Assembly (NCBI GenBank): GCA_902783235.1
Contig: CACZQG010000200.1
Span: 1 to 12,833 of the forward strand
Direction of reading: 5' to 3'
Length of the DNA stretch: 12,833 nt
Origin: an uncultured Ruminococcus sp.
Lineage (GTDB): Bacteria; Bacillota; Clostridia; Oscillospirales; Ruminococcaceae
The position numbers were made by a program, and so were the translations under genes. Within the stretch, counting starts at the first letter, position 1; every line of letters begins with the position of its first letter. Below, piece after piece: positions 7,154 to 12,833 of this stretch. The notes beneath the pieces were generated by a model. The model was not told where the DNA came from and searched no databases. It worked only from the letters and a program-made list of their open reading frames with translations.

Positions 7154-8318
7154 TCTGTGTGCTGATATAGGCTACAAGAGTATCAATCACTTTGGTGAAC
7201 AGCTTTGCGGAGATCATGTTGACATAATTGAGCAGGATGAGAACTCAACGGTGATAGTTCTTGCGGACGGACTTGGAAGCGGAGTTAAGGCGAGTATTCT
7301 TTCCACACTCACTTCCAAGATAATCTCTACTATGATGGCAGAGGGACTAAAGCTTGAGGACTGCGTGTCCACCATTGCCGCAACGCTGCCCATTTGCTCC
7401 GTGAGAGGTGTTGCTTATTCCACCTTTACTATACTGCACCTTATCGACAACAAAACTGTTGAGATAATCCAGTATGACAACCCTGATGTGATCTTCCTGC
7501 GTGATAACGAAATATACGATTATCCCAAGCAGGAACTGAATATTGACGGAAAAAATGTGCTGAAATCTATCATATCCCTCCGTGAAAATGATATTTTGGT
7601 CGCAATGAGCGACGGATGTCCCCATGCAGGTATCGGTCTGGCTTTCAATTTCGGCTGGAAATGGGATGATATAGCAGAATTCATGAAGGGGATATCTGTT
7701 GCGGGATATACTGCTAAAACTCTTGCCACTATGCTCGTGGATCAGTGCGATAAGGAGTACGGTCATAAACCGGGTGATGATGCAACAGCCTGTGTAATAA
7801 AGATACGCAGACGTGAGCCTGTAAACATACTTTTCGGTCCTCCACGAAACCGTGATGACTGCAACAGAATGATGTCCCTCTTCTTTTCAAAAGAGGGTAA
7901 GCATATTGTCTGCGGCGGAACTACCTCTTCCATTGCCGCAGCATACCTGGGTAAGCCTGTAAGGGCGAGTCTCTGCTTTGAAAGTGGAGAGATTCCACCC
8001 ATAGCTGAAATAGAGGGTGTAGATTTAGTGACAGAAGGTGTTATCACCATAAACAAGGTCATAGAATACGCCCGTGATGTTCTGGATAAAAATGAATTCT
8101 ATGAGACATGGAGCTTTAAAAGGGATGGTGCGTCCCTTATATGCCGTCTTCTTTTCGAGGAAGCTACGGATATAAACTTTTACGTTGGAAGAGCCGTTAA
8201 CCCCGCACATCAGAATCCTGATCTGCCAATAACTTTCAATATCAAAATGAATCTGGTAGAAGAGCTCTCATCATGCCTCAAACAAATGGGAAAGCGTATA
8301 AAAGTAAGTTATTTTTGA
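7146..8318 (+). CDS. SpoIIE/PP2C-family protein phosphatase with extra C-terminal domain
   Basis: This 390-aa protein is predicted to be a metal-dependent Ser/Thr phosphatase. Acidic metal-site motifs of the family are present: GDH (D23), LADGLGSG (D41), MSDG (D156) and GDDATAC (D211, D212). The catalytic domain thus ends near residue 220. About 170 residues follow that I do not recognise as any named domain. They include a glycine/serine-rich strand-turn HIVCGGTTSSIAAAYLG and end in KVSYF. The start overlaps the hydS stop by 8 nt, with AAGGAG at 7130-7135, so the two proteins are probably made together. That supports HydS as its regulator (inference). Its likely counter-enzyme is the kinase encoded at 4209-4958. 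SpoIIE-type enzymes often act on STAS anti-sigma antagonists, but none is encoded here. Confidence 0.9.
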   Translation: MNNLCADIGYKSINHFGEQLCGDHVDIIEQDENSTVIVLADGLGSGVKASILSTLTSKIISTMMAEGLKLEDCVSTIAATLPICSVRGVAYSTFTILHLIDNKTVEIIQYDNPDVIFLRDNEIYDYPKQELNIDGKNVLKSIISLRENDILVAMSDGCPHAGIGLAFNFGWKWDDIAEFMKGISVAGYTAKTLATMLVDQCDKEYGHKPGDDATACVIKIRRREPVNILFGPPRNRDDCNRMMSLFFSKEGKHIVCGGTTSSIAAAYLGKPVRASLCFESGEIPPIAEIEGVDLVTEGVITINKVIEYARDVLDKNEFYETWSFKRDGASLICRLLFEEATDINFYVGRAVNPAHQNPDLPITFNIKMNLVEELSSCLKQMGKRIKVSYF

Positions 8319-8329
8319 GAGGAGAAATC

Positions 8330-9754
8330 ATGCAAAAGTTTGATACCAAAGTACAGCATCTTAAATATAAAGTTCTCCGTGAAGTCGCAAGGCTTGCATG
8401 GAACGATCAGCTTCTTGAAAATGTTCTTGATATACCAAAGACCATAGTTCCCGGAAAGACTCCCACTATGCGCTGCTGCGTTTACAAGGAAAGAGCAATA
8501 CTCGGTGAGCGGGTAAAGCTTGCAATGGGTGGTAACAAGGAAAACCCAAACATAATCGAGGTCATCGAAACTGCCTGCGACGAATGTCCTATGGGCGGAT
8601 ATGAGGTGACTAACGCCTGCCGTGGCTGTCTTGCCCACAGGTGCGAGGATGCCTGTAGATTCGGAGCTATTTCCTTCGATCAGGATCATGTGGCACATAT
8701 CGACAAGACAAAGTGCCGTGAATGCGGAGCTTGCTCCAGAGTTTGCCCCTATACTGCTATTATCAGCAGAAAACGCCCCTGTGAAAATGCCTGTAAGATC
8801 AAGGCCATCAGCATGAATGAGAGCAAAGCTGCCGCCATAGATAACGATAAATGTATTTCCTGCGGTGCCTGTGTTTATCAATGTCCGTTTGGCGCATTTA
8901 TGGATAAGTCCTATATGCTGGACGTTATCGACATTATAAAAAAGAGCGAGGAAAACAAAAAATACAAGGTCTATGCCGTTGTAGCTCCCTCTATTTCAAG
9001 CCAGTTCAGGTATGCAAAGCTCGGACAGGTTATAACGGGACTTAAAGAGCTGGGCTTTCATACAGTTGTAGAAGCTGCACTGGGAGCTGACATGGTAGCT
9101 GATGCCGAAAGCCGTGAGCTTGTGGAAAAGGGCTTCCTGACAAGCTCATGCTGCCCGGCATTTGTAAGCTATATTGAGAAAAATCACCCTGATATGGTGC
9201 CTCTTATATCTCATAATCTATCACCTATGGCAGCGATCGGCCGATACCTTAAAGAACACGAACAGGGCTGTAAGGTGGTATTTATCGGACCATGTACAGC
9301 TAAGAAAGCAGAGGTTCAGAAAGAAAAAGTAAGGCCTTATGTGGATGTAGCAATGACATTTGAGGAGCTGCAGGCACTGTTCGATTCAAAGGATATAGAT
9401 ATAACAACACTTTCCGAAGGCGTTCTTGACAATGCGTCCTATTTTGGAAGGATATTTGCCCGTGTGGGCGGTCTTGCAGATGCGGTTGCGCAGGCTCTCA
9501 AGGAGCATAATGAAACGGAATTTGAGCTTAAAGCTGTATCATGTGACGGTATAGTGCAGTGCAAGGCGGCTCTCATAAAAAAGAGTAAAAACCTGAGTGA
9601 TTTCAATTTCATTGAAGGCATGGCGTGTGTAGGCGGATGCATCGGCGGCGCAGGATGTCTTACTCACGGTGAGAAAAATAAATCAGAAGTAGATAAATAC
9701 GGCAGAGAAGCACTGGAAAAGACCATAAGCGATGCTGTTTCTGTTTTGAAATGA
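8330..9754 (+). CDS. hydA2: Ferredoxin-dependent [FeFe]-hydrogenase, catalytic (HydA2 type)
   Basis: This 474-aa protein should reduce protons to H2 with reduced ferredoxin. The N-terminal third is rich in Fe-S cysteines: C83/C86, C97/C100/C105/C109, C129/C132/C135/C139, C151/C155 and C175/C178/C181/C185. The last ferredoxin-type motif leads into the H-cluster domain: L1 SSCCPAF (C274, C275), L2 GPCTAKK (C322), L3 EGMACVGGC (C433, C437). GPC instead of MPC and TSSCCPAF instead of TSCCPGW point to a group B-like enzyme rather than the classic CpI type. ATG 8330 follows GAGAGGAG (8317-8324). An in-frame ATG at 8273 would overlap the phosphatase gene by 46 nt and is not favoured. It is the last gene of the operon. 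The maturases HydEFG are not in this window. Confidence 0.93.
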   Translation: MQKFDTKVQHLKYKVLREVARLAWNDQLLENVLDIPKTIVPGKTPTMRCCVYKERAILGERVKLAMGGNKENPNIIEVIETACDECPMGGYEVTNACRGCLAHRCEDACRFGAISFDQDHVAHIDKTKCRECGACSRVCPYTAIISRKRPCENACKIKAISMNESKAAAIDNDKCISCGACVYQCPFGAFMDKSYMLDVIDIIKKSEENKKYKVYAVVAPSISSQFRYAKLGQVITGLKELGFHTVVEAALGADMVADAESRELVEKGFLTSSCCPAFVSYIEKNHPDMVPLISHNLSPMAAIGRYLKEHEQGCKVVFIGPCTAKKAEVQKEKVRPYVDVAMTFEELQALFDSKDIDITTLSEGVLDNASYFGRIFARVGGLADAVAQALKEHNETEFELKAVSCDGIVQCKAALIKKSKNLSDFNFIEGMACVGGCIGGAGCLTHGEKNKSEVDKYGREALEKTISDAVSVLK

Positions 9755-9768
9755 CAAGAATAATTCAC

Positions 9769-9956
9769 GGGTAGTATTGTTTCCCAAAAATTAAACATTG
9801 CCAACAATACTTGCCCGACAGAAAATTTCTCTGCGTCAGAAAGCCTGACAATATGCCAGCATTTCACCAAATCTTTGATTTGACTTGAAAAATAAGTACG
9901 TTCAGGTATTTGACTAAAAAACAAGTACGTTCAGGTATTCGGACAGAAACACAAAT
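9769..9956 (+). repeat. Dispersed structured repeat, longest copy
   Basis: This non-coding block follows hydA2. It begins with GGGTAGTATTGTT (9769-9781), which pairs with AACAATACTTGCCC (9803-9816), leaving a two-base asymmetry. Next, 9792-9834 matches the inverted copy at 1242-1284. Then 9830-9862 matches the window end (12801-12833) at 27 of 33 positions, and 9865-9956 matches copy A at 8-70. A roughly 30-nt unit containing AAGTACGTTCAGGTATT is tandemly duplicated (9882-9911 and 9912-9940). This copy therefore links the three partial copies into one element. Confidence 0.75.
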
Positions 9957-10032
9957 TTTCTTAGCTAACATTTCCCACCTCAAAGCGTGCAGCCAACCTC
10001 CACCCCACAGGTTACTGCCCGTTTCTGGCAAA

Positions 10033-10086
10033 CCTAAAAGGAACACTCCCGACCTTCGCAATGAAGATCGGGAGTGTTCTTTTAGG
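10033..10086. terminator. Strong hairpin terminator between convergent genes
   Basis: CCTAAAAG plus GAACACTCCCGA pairs with TCGGGAGTGTTC plus TTTTAGG, giving a stem of about 19 bp with one bulged G and an inner CTTC/GAAG pair. T-rich tracts follow on both strands. It lies between hydA2 (plus strand) and the secreted-protein gene (minus strand, ending at 10109), so it probably terminates both. Confidence 0.85.
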
Positions 10087-10108
10087 GTTTATTTTAAAAT
10101 GAAAACGC

Positions 10109-12310
10109 TTAATTTACTTTCACGTCAACCTTTGTTCCCCATGTCTTGTTTCCTTCCTTATCAAATGCAACCACAAAAACTTTGTAATCTGACTTGGGAA
10201 CATACTTGAATGTATAGCTTGTATCGGTAGTCTTGCTGCCGTAGTAGGTCTTGCCGTTTACTACCTTGCCCACCTTGTAGGCAACTGCGCCCTGTGCGGC
10301 ATTCCATGAGATAGTACCGTCCTTTACAGTCACACTGTTTACCGTACCAAGTTTGTTTTCCACCTTGACCTGCAAATGCTCGCTCCATGCAGTGCCGTAG
10401 TCATTTTTAGCGGCAACATAGATCTCGTAGTCCTGATTGGGCAGATTCTTGAACTTATAGCTGGTGTCCGTTACCCAACCGCTGTAATATGCAGTTCCGC
10501 CGTATTTTTTGAATACCTTGTACTGCGCTGCGTTGTCAGCATTGTCCCATGTGACCGTGCCGTCCTCGGAAATTGCAACGTTGGTTGGAGCTGAGGGCTT
10601 GTTATCTGTTGCCGGTTCAACAGCGTCAAGGTCTATGAATGTGTAGCCGTTCGCTTTCGCAAACTCCTCCGCAGCCGAACCTGTGTAACCGTAAATTGTC
10701 CCAAAGGCTGTGCAGTGGCTGAATGCGGTCTTGTTTATGTTTGTGACGGTGGCAGGGATCGTGAGGCTTTCAAGTGCCGTGCAGCCCCAGAATGCGTTTG
10801 CACCAATCTCCGTTATGCTGTCGGGGATCTTTACTTCTGTAAGGGATTTGCAGGAGTTGAATGCGTTTTCCCCGATCCTTGTCACGGGGACTGTTTTGCT
10901 GTCACCCTCGACCTCACTTGGTATCTCAACTTTTTCAGCGTTCACGTCACATTCGTAAACTTCAACGTAGTCATCGTAGTAGTTGTGGAAGGTGAAGGGG
11001 GGCTGCTCAATTGTGTTGTATGCAACGGAGCTGGGTCTCTTGCCTATAGAAACTGCTATGGGGTAATTAGATACAAACCAAGCACCATTATTCTTTTTTA
11101 CACGGTAATATACATTATAATCGCCCACTTCTTTTCCTGTAGCAGAGGATTTCCATGTACTTTTATCATCCGTGCTGTATTCAAATGTCAAACCGCTTGT
11201 CGTATCCGCTGTTACAAGCTCCTGATCCTGACCGTTTTCATGAAGGTCGGTTTTGGCTTTGGGGGCGGTGTATTCGGGTATAGACCAGTTTCCTTCTGTA
11301 ATTTCTGAACTTGTATTAGTACTTGTATCAGTGAATTCCACCTTTATAGCTAACAGCCTTGCTTCACCTTTGATCTGAACAATTGCATAGGTTGCAATAT
11401 TATCAAGAGCATCACTACCATTGCCCTGTAATGTATATATTTTTACACCGGGCGTATTATCTATCAATCTAAACGCTTTTTCACTGTCACCGCCACCATG
11501 TCCAACTGCTATCTGTCCCCAACCGTCATTGGGTATTTCATTCATTTCGACCAGAGCTTCAACTTTTTTAATATTATCAGGACTTATATTTAATTCGGAA
11601 CCTATATTATAATTTATATCAGACTCAACAGTGGTGCCGTTGTATATATGTAACTTAGCTGGTATGTTTTTTACATATATCGTGGATGAAGAAGTTAAAT
11701 TATCTAATGTAATACTGCTATTATTATTAATAATAGTATTGCTAACCGTGGATTCATTATCGCCTATATATTTATTCTCTCCGGATGTATTTGTAAGTGT
11801 AATGCTACTATCTGTCTTTGCTGTTACTTCAACATCGTTGATATAATCGTATTGAATTACAGATGAAAATTCCACACTTTCACCGTGAAAGTTAATTTGA
11901 GTGAAGATATATCTATCACTTGATGTACCACTGCCTCCTGATATCCTAAAACCTCCGGGAACCGCCCAGTCACCTTTATAAATTTGAGTTCCAGCAAAAT
12001 TTAATATATCATTAGAACCATCAGTGGTATGAGAGTAGGTTACCTCTTCAGATGTTAAGGTTATGTCGTTATTAAGGATTCTAACATAAATAGGGTTACT
12101 CGCACTTGCTCCGGAGAAAGTCATTGTTGTATTTGAACCTCGACCGGGCGTTTTAACTACTTGACCTACCATAGTGCCTTCCGCACTAACCGTCAGATCA
12201 TACCAATTATCATCATACTTAAACAGCTCACCACTGAAACCAACAGCCGACAGGGACAAAATCGTCGCCGTGACAGCCCCGATAATTCTTTTAAATTTCT
12301 TTGTTTTCAT
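10109..12310 (-). CDS. Secreted BspA-type leucine-rich-repeat protein with two fibronectin-III-like modules
   Basis: This 733-aa protein starts with a signal peptide: basic MKTKKFKR, then a hydrophobic run to about residue 25. Residues 40-340 form a Ser/Thr/Asn-rich, probably all-beta region I do not recognise. Residues about 345-425 resemble the bacterial Ig-like module with ELVTADTTSGLTFEYSTDD and YNVYYRVKKNNG. Residues 474-563 hold BspA-type repeats (RIGENAFNSCKSLTEVKIPDSI and two more). Two fibronectin-III-like repeats end the protein (571-652 and 653-733), sharing motifs such as TDTSYKFK and TDTSYTFK. No LPXTG signal, dockerin or catalytic motif is seen. It is probably extracellular or cell-associated, with a possible adhesion or carbohydrate-surface role. 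GGAGG at 12322-12326 precedes the start. It is transcribed towards hydA2 and is functionally unconnected to it. Confidence 0.88.
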   Translation of the reverse strand: MKTKKFKRIIGAVTATILSLSAVGFSGELFKYDDNWYDLTVSAEGTMVGQVVKTPGRGSNTTMTFSGASASNPIYVRILNNDITLTSEEVTYSHTTDGSNDILNFAGTQIYKGDWAVPGGFRISGGSGTSSDRYIFTQINFHGESVEFSSVIQYDYINDVEVTAKTDSSITLTNTSGENKYIGDNESTVSNTIINNNSSITLDNLTSSSTIYVKNIPAKLHIYNGTTVESDINYNIGSELNISPDNIKKVEALVEMNEIPNDGWGQIAVGHGGGDSEKAFRLIDNTPGVKIYTLQGNGSDALDNIATYAIVQIKGEARLLAIKVEFTDTSTNTSSEITEGNWSIPEYTAPKAKTDLHENGQDQELVTADTTSGLTFEYSTDDKSTWKSSATGKEVGDYNVYYRVKKNNGAWFVSNYPIAVSIGKRPSSVAYNTIEQPPFTFHNYYDDYVEVYECDVNAEKVEIPSEVEGDSKTVPVTRIGENAFNSCKSLTEVKIPDSITEIGANAFWGCTALESLTIPATVTNINKTAFSHCTAFGTIYGYTGSAAEEFAKANGYTFIDLDAVEPATDNKPSAPTNVAISEDGTVTWDNADNAAQYKVFKKYGGTAYYSGWVTDTSYKFKNLPNQDYEIYVAAKNDYGTAWSEHLQVKVENKLGTVNSVTVKDGTISWNAAQGAVAYKVGKVVNGKTYYGSKTTDTSYTFKYVPKSDYKVFVVAFDKEGNKTWGTKVDVKVN

Positions 12311-12344
12311 TATCTAAAAACCTCCGTTTTCTAAAATTTTTGGA

Positions 12345-12395
12345 AAACAAAAACGCACCCCCGGACGGTCTTTTCAAACCGCCCGAAAGTGCGTA
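12345..12395 (-). terminator. Terminator-like hairpin in the leader of the secreted-protein gene
   Basis: On the minus strand, ACGCAC pairs with GTGCGT at the base and GGGCGGT with ACCGTCC near the loop, followed at once by TTTTTGTTTT. This has the form of an intrinsic terminator. It lies between the predicted promoter (12524-12553) and the start codon at 12310, so it could act as an attenuator of this gene. It could instead be the leftover end of another transcription unit. Confidence 0.6.
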
Positions 12396-12450
12396 TTTAT
12401 GCATATGTGATTGTATTTTGGGTATGACAAAAGAGCGCAGTTTACCTTAA

Positions 12451-12520
12451 CTGTGCTGTGCTGTGCTGTGCTGTGCTGTGCTGTGCTGTGCTGTGCTGTG
12501 CTGTGCTGTGCTGTGCTGTG
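12451..12520 (-). repeat. Perfect pentanucleotide array (CTGTG)14
   Basis: Fourteen uninterrupted copies of CTGTG occupy 70 bp (CACAG on the minus strand). The array ends four bases before the -10 hexamer of the minus-strand promoter. The predicted start of transcription falls in its promoter-proximal copy, so the array would form the first 65-70 nt of the mRNA of the secreted-protein gene. Confidence 0.97.
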
Positions 12521-12523
12521 AAA

Positions 12524-12553
12524 ATTGTAACACGGTTTTGCATGACTTGTCAA
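12524..12553 (-). promoter_or_regulatory. SigmaA promoter of the secreted-protein gene
   Basis: On the minus strand a perfect -35 TTGACA (12553-12548) and a -10 TACAAT (12529-12524) are separated by 18 nt. Predicted transcription starts near 12517 and gives a leader of about 205 nt to the ATG at 12310. Confidence 0.8.
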
Positions 12554-12599
12554 CCCTTTCATGGAAATTGTAGTAAAAATGTAATATTTTCACTACTGC

Positions 12600-12614
12600 T
12601 GTTATATTATAACA
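12600..12614. promoter_or_regulatory. 15-nt AT-rich palindrome upstream of the minus-strand promoter
   Basis: TGTTATATTATAACA has perfect 7-nt arms around one base. It lies about 47 bp upstream of the -35 box of the secreted-protein gene. It could be an operator, but its spacing is one base shorter than the Rex-type site at 1395-1412. The rest of 12562-12833 shows no convincing gene. Confidence 0.35.
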
Positions 12615-12773
12615 TAATTATCGGAAAAGGTCAAGGATTTTACAGTGAATTATGATAAATTTGGCGATTTTGCATAAGGAAAAGGTTTAAGGGTTTTACA
12701 TTATGACAGAGAAAAGCATTACCGACCTTTATGGTGCAGTCAGAGTAATATTGATCCCCCAACTAAATCTTGA

Positions 12774-12833
12774 ATTTTCTGCTTGTCTAAATACTGAACT
12801 TCTGCGTCGGAAAGGCTTGAAATACGCCAGCAT
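12774..12833 (+). repeat. Dispersed repeat, partial copy cut by window end
   Basis: 12801-12833 matches 9830-9862 at 27 of 33 positions (TCTGCGTC, GAAAG, GCCAGCAT shared). The preceding AATTTTCTGCTTGTC also resembles the AAATTTCTCTGC part. The window ends where the CAAATC/GATTTG hairpin would be expected. Confidence 0.6.

Noticed and set aside
8273..8329. N-terminal extension of HydA2
   Set aside because: It would overlap the end of the phosphatase gene by 46 nt. ATG 8330 has a good ribosome site just after the upstream stop.
9910..10209. Plus-strand 99-aa frame after hydA2
   Set aside because: It crosses the dispersed repeat, the terminator and the 3' end of the minus-strand gene, with no ribosome site or family resemblance.
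12451..12520. CRISPR-like array
   Set aside because: The pentanucleotide copies are contiguous, with no spacers. No other regularly spaced repeat with unique spacers is present in the window.
12374..12562. Minus-strand 62-aa frame with HSTAQ repeats
   Set aside because: Its repeats are only the translation of the CTGTG array. Its ATG lies upstream of the -35 box of the predicted promoter, so it would not be transcribed from it.
12600..12614. Second Rex operator
   Set aside because: The arms resemble half sites (TGTTA/TAACA), but the spacing is 5 rather than 6 and the outer T/A pairs are missing. It is kept only as a palindrome.

Overview
The window looks like the chromosome of a strictly anaerobic, fermentative Firmicute close to Ruminococcus (R. 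albus-like). Genes carry strong AAGGAGG-type ribosome sites and tight operon spacing. The central cluster (bifunctional AdhE, serine/threonine kinase, HydS-type [FeFe]-hydrogenase with PAS domain, SpoIIE-type phosphatase, HydA2-type hydrogenase) has the gene content reported, as I recall, for the hydS-hydA2 transcription unit of R. albus 7. No species call can be proved from the sequence alone.

Layout. (1) 1-184: part of a dispersed repeat, a 12-nt periodic repeat and the leader of a LysR-type regulator (185-1117). (2) 1118-1478: an intergenic region with an inverted copy of the dispersed repeat, then a sigmaA-like promoter whose -10 lies inside an 18-bp Rex-type operator. (3) 1479-9754: seven co-directional genes with gaps of 0-13 nt or an 8-nt overlap: adhE, APH-fold kinase, two thioredoxin-like [2Fe-2S] ferredoxins, hydS, SpoIIE-type phosphatase with an extra C-terminal domain, and hydA2. 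(4) 9755-10108: a second dispersed-repeat copy and a strong hairpin terminator shared by convergent genes. (5) 12310-10109, minus strand: a 733-aa secreted protein with BspA-type leucine-rich repeats and two fibronectin-III-like modules. Its transcript is predicted to begin inside a perfect (CTGTG)14 array and then run through a terminator-like hairpin before the start codon. (6) 12562-12833: AT-rich sequence, a 15-nt palindrome and the start of another dispersed-repeat copy.

How the genes may work together (inference). Fermentation disposes of NADH and reduced ferredoxin either as ethanol (AdhE) or as H2 (HydA2). HydS would sense H2 or redox state at a modified H-cluster and signal through its PAS domain. 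The kinase and phosphatase beside it could set the phosphorylation state of an unidentified protein. A Rex-type operator would tie the operon to the NADH/NAD+ ratio. The operon carries no obvious phosphorylation target, no rex gene and no hydrogenase maturation genes, so those parts must lie elsewhere.
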